Source: Paludisphaera borealis
Lineage (GTDB): Bacteria > Planctomycetota > Planctomycetia > Isosphaerales > Isosphaeraceae
Direction of reading: 5' to 3'
Assembly: GCF_001956985.1 (NCBI RefSeq)
Contig: NZ_CP019082.1
Coordinates: forward strand, 5,952,001-6,016,000
Length of the DNA stretch: 64,000 nt
In this document: piece after piece, positions 9,601 through 16,969 of the stretch
Layout of the letters: each line of letters starts with the position of its first letter
Position numbering within the stretch: position 1 is the first letter of the stretch
Translations under genes and position numbers: made by a program
Notes under the pieces: model-generated
Told to the model about the DNA's origin: nothing
Databases searched by the model: none
What the model saw: the letters and a program-made list of their open reading frames with translations, nothing else

Positions 9601-9982
9601 CGATCTGTTCGTAGGCCTGGGCCAGGGCGCTGCAAATCGCGCCGTTGGGCCGGTCGTCCTTCATCGCGAGCCGGAACGCCGTGATCGCCTGCTCGTACCT
9701 GCGCTCCATCAGATCCATGAAGCCGCCGAACGGGATCAAACCGGACTGGCGGATCGAGGGGTCTTCCTGAATTTCGTAGCGGTAGATCGCGTGCAGGAAG
9801 AGCGAGGCCCGGACGCGCTGGTAGAGGTTGTCGCTGTCGCGGCGGAACCGCTCCAGGTCTTCGCAGGCCCGCAGCTTGTCGGACAGGCTGGCCGCCGCGA
9901 CGAGTCCACGGGCCGAGCGGTCGCGGGTCTCGGGCTCCGAGCTGGTGATCGTTTCGATGAGGGTCGTGCCGAGTGCAGCCAT
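6620..9982 (-). CDS. GHMP-kinase-like / UDPGP-family nucleotidyltransferase fusion
   Basis: A 1120-residue, apparently two-part enzyme. The N-terminal ~640 residues resemble sugar kinases of the GHMP superfamily: a degenerate P-GS-type loop (NDIPKGSRLAVSTNLLASL), LARSLVLVHGGMAQNVGPIL, and MLGGMSGGGMAFFVAPERH like the kinase C-terminal glycine loop. The C-terminal part (about 690-1080) resembles eukaryotic-type UDP-sugar pyrophosphorylases: VVSLAAGVGSRWTTGAG, then HNIDTLGAIVDPGVLG and IPRRIDDRGGGLAKVAG. Bacterial FKP (L-fucokinase/GDP-fucose pyrophosphorylase) joins similar activities in the opposite order. A salvage enzyme that phosphorylates and then activates a sugar is a reasonable inference. 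It lies 66 bases downstream of a GalU-like gene. Confidence 0.62.
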   Translation of the reverse strand: MAALGTTLIETITSSEPETRDRSARGLVAAASLSDKLRACEDLERFRRDSDNLYQRVRASLFLHAIYRYEIQEDPSIRQSGLIPFGGFMDLMERRYEQAITAFRLAMKDDRPNGAICSALAQAYEQIAFQTLADQVRRSVRSCAGNRWMFRVGGVDEHPLRLDARLLDRASEDGLYPILTEQTPVRLDLSHSGWSDIFFLGMDYPEGARVLNISVDLGVHGRDDQPSPPIECRLRVIAEPLLRLTSLDLNATKDVETLDELFNFGNDYLGLVKAGVIASGLVPPALEGTAVSLADLLARVVRPGHGLEIVSKVNDIPKGSRLAVSTNLLASLISLLMRATGQTKNLTGPLELDEARVVVARAILGEWIGGSGGGWQDSGGVFPGVKLISGVPAGETDPEWGISRGRLLPSHQLIAGDARPDGSASFPDALARSLVLVHGGMAQNVGPILNMVTAKYLLRGDAEWQARQEALAIFEKVRGAVEQADVRALGEATTRNWEGPLKGIIPWVTSAFTEGIIREAKKAMGDDFWGFLMLGGMSGGGMAFFVAPERHDEFQSRIGAIMSEVKGSLDDALPFAMEPVVYDFRINPRGTFATLDDQGSAMMPPRYYTLQAPRMIAAGTANLDQLRKADIDHFANHCAETPELLRVFRTMINNLFPVTRSASDSTASRWEEQAQTIRRENGFDPVQHESLREDLQRGRIGLARNRLPVDLEIRDVDDSDLIAAHDRIPKAAIEAGERMIRRGEVAVVSLAAGVGSRWTTGAGVVKAINPFVTLGGVHRSFLEIHLAKTRAVQKALDVRIPHIVTTSYLTHEAIERHLADTQNYGHDGPVFLSRGQSIGQRLVPMTRDLSFLWEESTHETLDENKQKVREAGRRAILEWARSQGEGSDYTDNLPAQLFNPPGHFYEVPNLLRNGLLAKILVEHPNLKWLMVHNIDTLGAIVDPGVLGLAVEAGASLSFEVIPRRIDDRGGGLAKVAGRLRLLEGLAQPREDTEFGLRYYNSLTTWVRIDGLLQTLHLSRDDLGRSPEKVAAAVRALAARVPTYVTIKDVKRRWGHGQEDVFPVAQFEKLWGDLTSLRDLPCSFLAVSRRRGQQLKDTAQLDGWVTDGSRDHVESLCAFSR

Positions 9983-10048
9983 TGTGTTTCTAGAACCGCG
10001 AGGAGTCGGAGGCGATGTGAGGAGAGGTGCCGGCGGACGCTCAACGCT

Positions 10049-11005
10049 CTAGCGAGGGCTCGCCCGCTCGATGCGGGCCACGGCTTCGAGCAGCACGGCG
10101 AGGATTTGCTCGCGATCGACGCCGGACATCGACAGAGCCACCTGGGCCTCGACGCCGCCGTACTTGACGCCGAGGTTGAACCGCGAGCCCTTCGTCTCCA
10201 GGGCCAGATACTTCTCGCGCCTCGCCAGGATGTTGAGGGCCGTGGTGAGCTGGATCTGGCCCAGCTCGCGGACATCCCCCTTGACCAGTTCGTCGAGCAG
10301 CTCGAAGACGGTCGGCGTCAGGACGTGCATGCCGAAGAAGCAGAGGTAATGCCCGGCGCGGAGCCCGGGGACCTGAAGCCGAAGCTCGGCGAGCGTCGGG
10401 TTGGGCTTCTCGACGATCTCGTCGATCGCGTAGACGTCGGTCCGCTGGGCCAATCGGCGGCCGGCGACCGTGCCGTACTGGTGGATCAAATGCTCGCGAG
10501 TCGCCTGGACCGCCGAGACCGCGCAGCCCTCGGCCGTGGCGAGATCGATCAACTGCCGGGCGCAGCGGCGAGGCTCGGCCGAGAGATAGAGGTGGTCGCC
10601 GAGCAGGAGCAAAAACGAGTCGCCGCCGACGAACTCGCGGGCGCACCAGACCGCGTGGCCGTAGCCCTTGGGCTCGGCCTGGACGGCGAAGGTCAGCCGC
10701 TGTTCGAGTTCCAGCAGCTTGCGCGCCTGGTCGTCGGCCCACTTGGCGTCGCGGTACGCCGCGCGGAGGTTGTTGGCGTAGGTCCGGAACTGGTCGCGGT
10801 AGACCGCCTCGTCCCCCGGCGCGACGACGACGCAGATCTCTTCGATGCCGCTGGCGAGAGCCTCTTCGGCGATGATCTGGAGGACCGGCTTGGTCAGCCC
10901 GTCGCGATCGACCAGCGGCGACATGGCCTTCTGCACGGTGTCGGACGCGGGATACTGACGCGCCCCCCGTCCCGCCGCGGTGATGACTGCCTTCGAGACC
11001 TGCAC
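10049..11005 (-). CDS. GalU-like nucleotidyltransferase (UTP-glucose-1-phosphate uridylyltransferase)
   Basis: A 318-residue cytoplasmic nucleotidyltransferase that makes a UDP-sugar from a sugar-1-phosphate. The N-terminus KAVITAAGRGARQYPAS is the nucleotide-binding loop, TKPVLQIIAEEALASGIEEI follows it, and LLLLGDHLYL supplies the metal-binding Asp. EKPNPTLAEL and GSRFNLGVKYG are also family landmarks. Start is GTG 11005 with an AGGGAT site. It is the first gene of a likely two-gene unit with the kinase/UDPGP fusion. UTP-glucose specificity is inferred from the GalU-like pattern; another sugar is possible. Confidence 0.82.
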   Translation of the reverse strand: MQVSKAVITAAGRGARQYPASDTVQKAMSPLVDRDGLTKPVLQIIAEEALASGIEEICVVVAPGDEAVYRDQFRTYANNLRAAYRDAKWADDQARKLLELEQRLTFAVQAEPKGYGHAVWCAREFVGGDSFLLLLGDHLYLSAEPRRCARQLIDLATAEGCAVSAVQATREHLIHQYGTVAGRRLAQRTDVYAIDEIVEKPNPTLAELRLQVPGLRAGHYLCFFGMHVLTPTVFELLDELVKGDVRELGQIQLTTALNILARREKYLALETKGSRFNLGVKYGGVEAQVALSMSGVDREQILAVLLEAVARIERASPR

Positions 11006-11136
11006 GACGCTATCCCTCTGCTTCCGACGTCCGTTTCTCGCACCTTGAAATCGGGGCCCACCCCGTTCCAGGTCCTCTGATTCCTACAAAGCGACCTTAG
11101 ACTAATCGTCCCCCAAGAACCGGGCAACCCCTGGGC

Positions 11137-11165
11137 TTGACTTCGCTTTGTACGAACACTAACCT
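11137..11165 (+). promoter_or_regulatory. Possible sigma70-type promoter for the tRNA-Asp pair
   Basis: TTGACT at 11137-11142, a 17-base spacer, then TAACCT at 11160-11165, about 25 bases ahead of the first tRNA. The -35 is good and the -10 is weak, so this is a suggestion only. Confidence 0.4.
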
Positions 11166-11190
11166 AAGATCATCTGACGCGACATGCGTT

Positions 11191-11264
11191 GGGGATGTAG
11201 CTCAATTGGTTAGAGCACCGGCCTGTCACGCCGGAGGTTGTGGGTTCGAGCCCCATCATCCTCG
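11191..11264 (+). tRNA. tRNA-Asp (anticodon GTC), copy 1
   Basis: A 74-base cloverleaf. The acceptor stem GGGGATG pairs with CATCCTC (one G-U), the D-arm is TAGCTCAATTGGTTAGAGCA, the anticodon stem CCGGC/GCCGG encloses loop CTGTCAC with anticodon GTC, and the T-arm contains GTGGGTTCGAGCCCCAT. The discriminator is G, as expected for Asp. The CCA end is not encoded. Confidence 0.96.
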
Positions 11265-11363
11265 CTTCTTCTCTATGGCGCTCGGCCATGCAAGGCGGCG
11301 GGTTGAACACTCGCCACGAGGTTTCGTAAGGTGGGTGCCGCCCACCTTGCCGCGATATACGTT

Positions 11364-11437
11364 GGGGATGTAGCTCAATTGGTTAGAGCACCGGCCTGTC
11401 ACGCCGGAGGTTGTGGGTTCGAGCCCCATCATCCTCG
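11364..11437 (+). tRNA. tRNA-Asp (anticodon GTC), copy 2
   Basis: Identical in all 74 bases to copy 1 and placed 173 bases downstream. The bases following each copy are also related (a GAGGTTTCGTA-GTGGG block occurs after both), so the duplication covered gene plus spacer and the spacers then diverged. Confidence 0.96.
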
Positions 11438-11560
11438 CTTCTCATAGGACGCCCAGCCGTGCAACGCGGCGAGTCGAACACCCTGACGCGAGGTTTCGTA
11501 GCGTGGGCACTGCCCACTGATGAAACCCGTTGTGACGGCGCGGGGGATGAGCGGCGGAAT

Positions 11561-11962
11561 CTACGAACTGGTGTGAAGTCTCGCTTCACCCTCGTCCAAT
11601 GGCTCCGAGGAGCTTTGCTCCACGACCGGGTTTGCGGGCATCTGCGCCTTGATTTCGTCGACCAAACTCGCAACCGACCTGTGCATGGAGTACCAGACTG
11701 CGGAAAGCACGGCACCAGCGATCAGCGTGATTATGAAAACTATGAGAAATGTATAATAGATCCTGTCTTGGCTCGGCGGCGCGGTCGCCATCGTTCCAAA
11801 GGACGTCGCGGCGATTCCCAGGAAGAAGAGCGCGAAGTTGAGGTACTACAATGAAGCCGGAGAGCCTTGGGCCAGCAGGTCGAGTTGATGTTCAAAGACC
11901 ACGTAGGCTTTCAGCTCACCCGGCTGGGCCAGCTTGACGACCTGCCGGTATTCGTTCTTCAT
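11561..11962 (-). pseudogene. Small membrane protein gene interrupted by an in-frame TAG
   Basis: A single 133-codon frame begins at ATG 11962 and ends at 11561 but carries TAG at 11848-11846 (codon 39). The first 38 residues (starting MKNEYRQVVKLAQPGELKAY) read as real protein. Past the TAG the same frame gives YLNFALFFLGIAATSFG, a membrane segment, then IYYTFLIVFIITLIAGAVL, a second one, and a charged tail. Protein-like sequence on both sides argues for one ancestral gene. The ATG overlaps the stop of the DUF1883 gene (ATGA), indicating translational coupling. Either a recent nonsense mutation (for example CAG or TAC to TAG), a sequencing error, or readthrough. Restart at ATG 11791 could still make the last 76 residues. 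Confidence 0.7.
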
Positions 11963-12231
11963 ACCGACGCGCCCGAGAGCAGGCGAGTTGAAGCGCGCAC
12001 CTGTCCAGGCCCGCCTCCCAGATCGACCACCACATGCCAATGCCCATGCTTGGGCACCGCTAGTCGCACCGGACTCTTGGTGGCGTACCCGCCGTAATAG
12101 CGGTATTTGCGGCCCTGCTTATAGTTGTCGTAATTGGATGAATCCATTAGCAGCACGTTGGCCGCGCGATCCAGCGTCACCTCCGCCACATCGCCCGCGT
12201 CCGCGTCGAATTCGTTGTTCAGATGGTTCAT
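11959..12231 (-). CDS. DUF1883 domain protein
   Basis: A 90-residue protein almost wholly made of the DUF1883 domain. Landmarks are VTLDRAANVLLMDSSNYDNY, RKYRYYGGYATKSPV and HGHWHVVVDLGGGPGQVRAS. The domain has no established function; in other bacteria it is sometimes joined to other modules, including TIR-type ones. Start: ATG 12231 is nine bases after GGAGGA; the GTG at 12240 sits directly on that site and is unlikely. Its stop overlaps the start of the interrupted membrane-protein gene, so the two formed an operon and may have acted together at the membrane (inference). Confidence 0.85.
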   Translation of the reverse strand: MNHLNNEFDADAGDVAEVTLDRAANVLLMDSSNYDNYKQGRKYRYYGGYATKSPVRLAVPKHGHWHVVVDLGGGPGQVRASTRLLSGASV

Positions 12232-12658
12232 GCGAGCCACTCCTCCGTAACTTTGACACTTGCTCCTGTCATTCTACCCTTCCCGGCGGTTGGACAGCCA
12301 GCATCTCGACTTTCGATCGCCCGACCCGCAACGGGAGAACTCCGGATCGGAGGCTGGGCGTGGCGAGGGTCGCAGCGCGAGGCGTCCTTCACGAGTTCTT
12401 CATCGGAAGCCCATGCGATTCGATCCTCTCGGGTTTCTCAGGGCTGTGCTCGCGCGGCAAGATCGGTGCGGCGGCGATGATGAACTGAGGCGACGCGGTG
12501 CGTGTGGTCTTGATGCAAAACGGCGAGCGCATGATAATTCAATGCTCATGAAACAGGGCGCGACGTGCGGAGACGACGCGAGTTGATCGACTGGACTGGG
12601 CTGGTCGGCGTTCGATAGACGAACGCGACTGACCGGCGCGGGAGGATTCAAGCAAGAG
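12232..12658. other. Intergenic region with a small hairpin
   Basis: About 430 bases between the DUF1883 gene (minus) and the arginine decarboxylase (plus). Frames here give low-complexity Arg/Ser/Pro-rich products and no ribosome-binding site, so no gene is called. A hairpin pairing 12608-12614 with 12620-12626 lies about 33 bases before the decarboxylase start and could be a leader structure; this is weak evidence. Confidence 0.45.
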
Positions 12659-13204
12659 ATGTACGTACCCACGAAGCTGTTCTTCACCAAGGGAGTGGGC
12701 ACCCACCGCGAAAAATTGACCAGCTTCGAGCTGGCCCTCCGGGACGCTCAAATCGCCTGCTACAACCTGGTGCGGGTTTCGAGCATTTTCCCGCCGCGCT
12801 GCAAAGAGGTCACGATCGAGCAGGGGTTGAAAGACCTCAGCCCCGGCCAGATCGTCCACGTCGTGATGAGCGAGAGCGCGACGGCCGAGCCCAATCGCCT
12901 GGTCGCCGCCAGCGTGGGCGTCGCCATCCCGCGCGACCGCGATCAGTTCGGCTACCTCTCCGAGCACCACTCCTACGGCCAGACCGCGAAGTCGGCGGCC
13001 GACTACGCCGAAGACCTCGCGGCCGAAATGCTGGCGACGATCCTCGGGGTCGAGTTCAACCCCAACAGCTCGTGGGACGAGAAGCGCGAGATCTGGAAGA
13101 TCGCCGACGTCATCACCAAGACGAAGGAAGTCACCCAGACCGCCGTCGGCCACAAGGACGGCCTCTGGACGACCGTCGTCGCCGCCGCCATTTTGCTCCC
13201 GTGA
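12659..13204 (+). CDS. Pyruvoyl-dependent arginine decarboxylase
   Basis: Converts arginine to agmatine and CO2, using a pyruvoyl group instead of PLP. The proenzyme self-cleaves at a Ser-Ser pair; here [16 protein letters not shown] puts the pair at Ser41-Ser42, and Ser42 would become the pyruvoyl. The later segments [18 protein letters not shown] and [20 protein letters not shown] match the family, and 181 residues is the usual length. The family is best known from archaea and Chlamydia. ATG 12659 is preceded by GGAGGA at about 12-base spacing. Sua5 follows after 25 bases, so the two are probably co-transcribed. Agmatine would feed polyamine synthesis. Confidence 0.93.
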   Translation: MYVPTKLFFTKGVGTHREKLTSFELALRDAQIACYNLVRVSSIFPPRCKEVTIEQGLKDLSPGQIVHVVMSESATAEPNRLVAASVGVAIPRDRDQFGYLSEHHSYGQTAKSAADYAEDLAAEMLATILGVEFNPNSSWDEKREIWKIADVITKTKEVTQTAVGHKDGLWTTVVAAAILLP

Positions 13205-13229
13205 CCGTCGCCGGAGGCTCGATCGTCGC

Positions 13230-14243
13230 ATGAAAACGCGCGTTCGAGCCGTCGACGTCGATCATCCGGAACCCGAGATCATCGAGGAGGCCGCCGCGAT
13301 TCTGTCGCAAGGCGGCCTCGTCGCTTTCGCCACCGAGACGGTCTACGGCCTGGGGGCGGACGCCACCAACGCCGAGGCCGTCGGCCGGATCTTCGAGGCC
13401 AAGGGGCGGCCGTCGTTCAACCCCTTGATCGTCCACGTCGAAGGGGTCCCCCACGCGCGGACGTTCACGACCGCCTGGACCGAATCGGCCCAGCGGCTCG
13501 CCGACCGCTTCTGGCCGGGCCCGCTCACCTTGATCGTGCCGAAGACGCCGGCGATCCCGGCCATTGTGACGGCTGGCGGCCCGAGCGTGGGTCTGCGCGT
13601 CCCCGCGCCGAAGGTCGCCCGCGCCTTGATCGCGCGCGTCGGCGCCCCGCTGGCAGCCCCGAGCGCCAACCGGTCGAACCGGATCTCCCCAACCTGCGCC
13701 GAGCACGTCCTGGCCGATCTCGACGGCCGGATCGACCTGATTCTCGACAGCGGGCCGACGACCGTCGGCCTGGAATCAACCGTCCTCGACCTCACGAGCG
13801 CCCCGGCGCGCATCCTCCGCCCGGGCCCCATCGGCTGGCACGATCTCGCCCCCTTCTTTAAGGAAGGGGATCTCGCCGGCCCGACGTCCCCCGAGGCGCC
13901 GCCGCCGGATCGACCGTCGAGCCCCGGCATGCTGGCCGTCCACTACGCGCCCCGAACGCGCGCGTTGCGAGTCGAGTCGGTTCGCGACGTGTTCGACGTC
14001 GCCTGGCCGGAACGGGCCGGGGTGCTGGCGTTCGAACGTCTGGATCGGGATCGACTTCCCGAGCACGTGGTCGTGATCGAGCATCCCGACCCGATCGGAG
14101 CGGCCCAGAACCTGTACGCCTCGCTGCACGCGCTCGACGCCCAGGGGCTCGATCTGATCGTCGTCGCGATGCCCCCGGCGGGCGGCGCGTGGGACGCCGT
14201 CCGGGACCGCCTGCGGCGGGCGACGACGCCGCTCGAAGCCTGA
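13230..14243 (+). CDS. sua5: L-threonylcarbamoyladenylate synthase (Sua5 type)
   Basis: Makes threonylcarbamoyl-AMP from threonine, bicarbonate and ATP, the first step of t6A modification of ANN-decoding tRNAs. The YrdC domain (about 15-205) has the family signatures AFATETVYGLGADA, KGRPSFNPLIVHV, FWPGPLTLIV and PSANRSNRISPT. A linker with PGMLAVHYAPRT then leads to the C-terminal Sua5 domain (about 235-337), which separates Sua5 from the short TsaC form. It lies 25 bases after the arginine decarboxylase and ends 16 bases from the converging ruvB. Confidence 0.95.
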   Translation: MKTRVRAVDVDHPEPEIIEEAAAILSQGGLVAFATETVYGLGADATNAEAVGRIFEAKGRPSFNPLIVHVEGVPHARTFTTAWTESAQRLADRFWPGPLTLIVPKTPAIPAIVTAGGPSVGLRVPAPKVARALIARVGAPLAAPSANRSNRISPTCAEHVLADLDGRIDLILDSGPTTVGLESTVLDLTSAPARILRPGPIGWHDLAPFFKEGDLAGPTSPEAPPPDRPSSPGMLAVHYAPRTRALRVESVRDVFDVAWPERAGVLAFERLDRDRLPEHVVVIEHPDPIGAAQNLYASLHALDAQGLDLIVVAMPPAGGAWDAVRDRLRRATTPLEA

Positions 14244-14259
14244 AGCGGCCCCTGCTTCA

Positions 14260-15363
14260 TTACTCGAACAGCCGGCGCTGGGGGCCGAACAGCGGGTCCG
14301 GCTCCGGTTCGGGTTCGACGAGACCCAGGTGACGGTAGGCGGCCGAAGTGGCCACCCGACCGCGCGGGGTGCGGACGACGAACTCGCGACGGAGGAGGAA
14401 CGGCTCGACCTCGTCGCGGATGGTGTCGAGCGAGATCGTCATGGTGGCGGCCAGCGCCTCGACGCCGGTCGGGCCTCCCTTGAAGACCCGGATCAGGGTC
14501 TCAAGGTAGCGTCTGTCCTGCTTGTCCATGCCTTCGGAGTCGATCTCCTGCATGTCGAGCGCGTCGCGGGCGATGGCCAGGTTGATCTCGCCGTCGGCGC
14601 AGGCCACGGCGTAATCGCGCACCCAGCGGAGCCGGGCGTTGGCGATCCGCGGCGTGCCTCGGCTGCGACTGGCCAGCTCCCAGGCGGCGTCGGGCGTGAC
14701 GGTCGTCCGCAGCTTGGCGGCGTTGATGTTGATGATCCGGGCGAGGTCGTCGGCGTCGTAGAATTCCAGATGCTCGTGCATGTGGAACCGCTCCCGGAGC
14801 GGGGCCGAGAGCATGCCGCTGCGGGTGGTGGCCCCGATGATCGTGAACTTCTTGAGCGGCAGGTTGATCGTCCGCGCCGACATCCCCTCGCCGAGCACCA
14901 CGTCGACCCGGAAGTCTTCCATGACGGGGTAGATGAACTCCTCGACGGCGCGGGGCAGGCGGTGGATCTCGTCGATGAAGAGGATCGAGCCTTCCGACGC
15001 ATTGGTCAGGTACGGCATGACGTCCATCTTCTTATCGAGCGACGCGCCGCTGGTCAGGTTCAGCTCGACGCCTAGCTCGTTGTGGAGGACGCTCGCGAAG
15101 GTCGTCTTGCCCAGCCCGGGAGGGCCGTCGAAGAGGATGTGCGGCAGCGGCTCGTTGCGCTTGCGGGCCGCGGACAGGGCGATCGACAGCCGTTCGGCGA
15201 CGGCGCGCTGGCCGACGATCTCGCCGAGCCGCTGGGGACGAAGCTTCTCGTCGCCCGCCTCGGCCTTGGGCTGCGGCTCGCCCTCGTCGTTCTGGGGGGC
15301 CTTGGACCTCGGGGCTCGGTCGTCGTCGTCGGGCTTTCCCTTGATCTTCACTTCGCGCGCCAT
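14260..15363 (-). CDS. ruvB: Holliday junction branch-migration ATPase RuvB
   Basis: Hexameric AAA+ motor that drives branch migration with RuvA. Walker A is GPPGLGKTT (about 79-87), Walker B ILFIDEIHRL, sensor 1 IIGATTRSGMLSAP, and the arginine-finger region SRSRGTPRIANARLRWVRD. The C-terminal winged helix is intact, ending near RRLFE. The first ~38 residues are a charged, likely disordered extension (KPDDDDRAPRSK) longer than in most RuvB proteins. ruvA lies 45 bases upstream, so the pair is co-transcribed; ruvC is not in the window. Confidence 0.97.
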   Translation of the reverse strand: MAREVKIKGKPDDDDRAPRSKAPQNDEGEPQPKAEAGDEKLRPQRLGEIVGQRAVAERLSIALSAARKRNEPLPHILFDGPPGLGKTTFASVLHNELGVELNLTSGASLDKKMDVMPYLTNASEGSILFIDEIHRLPRAVEEFIYPVMEDFRVDVVLGEGMSARTINLPLKKFTIIGATTRSGMLSAPLRERFHMHEHLEFYDADDLARIININAAKLRTTVTPDAAWELASRSRGTPRIANARLRWVRDYAVACADGEINLAIARDALDMQEIDSEGMDKQDRRYLETLIRVFKGGPTGVEALAATMTISLDTIRDEVEPFLLRREFVVRTPRGRVATSAAYRHLGLVEPEPEPDPLFGPQRRLFE

Positions 15364-15408
15364 CGTATCCTCCTTAGTGCTGGCTCCCCCGGCGAAGCTT
15401 ACGCCCGG

Positions 15409-16056
15409 TCACGGCTTGCTCTGCTGGTAGATGGCTTCGATCATATCGGCCACCGACTTGAACTTCTTCTTGCCTGAGAGCACGCGGTCGAGGGCGGCTC
15501 GCGCCTCCATCTCGCTGTGACCCACGGACAGCAGCGCGGAGAACGTGTCGCGGACCACGTCGGGCTCGGCGTTTTCGGCCTCGCCGTTGGCATGCGACAG
15601 CGGCCCCGCTCCCTCGGGCGTGACGATCAGGGCGAATATGCCGACCTTGCGGCGCAGCTTGGCGACGATTCGCTCGGCCATCGCCTCGCCGATCCCGGGG
15701 AACGTGGCCAGCACCTTGACGTCTTGCTCCTGGATCGTCCGGGCCAGCTCGCGGACCGGCCGGACCATGGCCCGGAGCGCCTTGCGAACGCCGACGCCGT
15801 CGACCGAGCAGAAGGTGTCGAAGAACTCGCGGTCGACCGGCGAGAGGAAGCCGATCAGGCGAGGGACCATCTTGCCCCCCATCGCCTGCCCCTCGATGTA
15901 GAACGTCGTGTGCAACGTGATCGACTCGCCCACCTTCCCCTGAAGCTGCCTGCGCGTGTGCTCGGGTATCAAGACCTCGAGCTCGAACGGCTCGACCGCC
16001 AGGGTCAGAGCCTCGTCATTCACCGACCGGAGAACACCTCGGATTTGCGTGATCAC
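15409..16056 (-). CDS. ruvA: Holliday junction binding protein RuvA
   Basis: Tetrameric DNA-binding protein that docks RuvB on Holliday junctions. The 215-residue product starts with VITQIRGVLRSV, the usual OB-fold opening; helix-hairpin-helix segments include FDTFCSVDGVGVRKAL and VLATFPGIGEAMAERIVAKL. A C-terminal helical domain (about 165-215, LLSVGHSEMEARAALDRVL) binds RuvB. Start chosen as GTG 16056: it follows GCGAGGGG at good spacing and matches the family N-terminus, while the longer frame to 16263 encodes unconserved Arg-rich residues. Confidence 0.93.
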   Translation of the reverse strand: MITQIRGVLRSVNDEALTLAVEPFELEVLIPEHTRRQLQGKVGESITLHTTFYIEGQAMGGKMVPRLIGFLSPVDREFFDTFCSVDGVGVRKALRAMVRPVRELARTIQEQDVKVLATFPGIGEAMAERIVAKLRRKVGIFALIVTPEGAGPLSHANGEAENAEPDVVRDTFSALLSVGHSEMEARAALDRVLSGKKKFKSVADMIEAIYQQSKP

Positions 16057-16969
16057 CAGAACCCCTCGCCCGATTCTCGACTCTCGATCCCACTGTGGTT
16101 CTTTGTCCACTAATTGTGCCTCATGACGGCGCGTTGTGCAAGGCACAAGAGACCGGCGCGTCGGCGTGTCGCGAGGCTCATTGGACCCGGTCCGGTTGGA
16201 CCGACGCGAAGGGTTCGCGCGATCGTAGCGCATGACGACGTCGGGACGCCCGACCTCGTACAAGCCCGAAGCGCCAGCGAGTGAATCGGCGGTCGGCCGT
16301 CGGGAGCATTCACTCGCTGGCGCTTCGGGCTTGTATCCGGACCTTGAGCGGCGCGGTTCAATCGGCGCCGGCCGCCCGTGATGCGAGGTCGAAAACGAGA
16401 CCCTTCGTCGCGGGTCGGCGATGCTCGACGAAAGGCCGTCGAAGCGCGTGGCGCGGGGGCGAAGCGCGGGCTGCGACGGGTCTTCGAAAGGGCTCTCTCG
16501 ACGCGCGGTTCACGAGGCTCACATGGCCGGTGTGGACCATCATCGCGAGGGCCTTCCGCCGACCTCTCGCGTGGTGGGGTTTCGCACCGTCGAACTCGCG
16601 GCACGCCGCGCGGCCTCGCGTCGCGCCGGGCCGGGCCTCTTGGTCGCCTCGGAGCGCGCTCCGAGGGTGTTGAGGCGCGTTCAACGAGAAGCCGCATTCG
16701 CGAAAAGCCTGTGTTTTACGGGGTGAACCCGCAATGAATCAAAGAGATAAGACATCGAGACGCTTGCAAATTATGCCGGACAAGAGTCCCAACGTACGAT
16801 GATGCGACGAGTCCGCGCGGCCGAAAAACCCGAAAATTTCCGAGAAAATCGACGGTTTCCACGTATCTTCCTCTTCCACTATGTCAAAGATTTGGTATGA
16901 ATTGGCGCAGGGACCGCTCTATGAGAGATGGTCAGTCACGAGAACATGTCAGTCGACGAGGTGACACCG
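16057..16969. other. Long non-coding region upstream of the histone-like gene
   Basis: About 910 bases with no supportable gene. It holds a perfect 28-base inverted repeat (listed separately), a GC-rich stretch at about 16360-16720, and a markedly A/T-richer stretch from about 16735 to 16900, where the histone-like promoter should lie; TGGTATGAAT near 16894 could be an extended -10. The GC-rich part shows no tmRNA, RNase P or SRP RNA signature that I could recognise. An unannotated structured RNA cannot be excluded. Confidence 0.5.
16259..16335. repeat. Dispersed palindromic repeat, family A, copy 1
   Basis: Arms 16259-16286 and 16308-16335 are perfect 28-base reverse complements around a 21-base loop. 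The arm core AGCCCGAAGCGCCAGCGAG recurs in the same arrangement at 20938-21025, so this is a repeat family and not a chance hairpin. It would form a very stable stem in RNA or cruciform DNA. Confidence 0.9.

Noticed and set aside
9068-11080. A 670-codon plus-strand frame opposite the nucleotidyltransferase genes
   Set aside because: Same antisense effect; product is repetitive in Arg, Asp and Glu and shows no motif.
11846-11848. TAG as a pyrrolysine or other recoded codon
   Set aside because: No pyrrolysine gene or special context was seen in the window; mutation or error is simpler.
15409-16263. ruvA with a 69-residue N-terminal extension
   Set aside because: The extension is Arg-rich and unlike RuvA; GTG 16056 with a good ribosome-binding site fits the family.
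16281-16673. Possible small genes in the gap before the histone-like gene
   Set aside because: Frames are Arg-rich, start inside the palindromic repeat, and have no ribosome-binding site.
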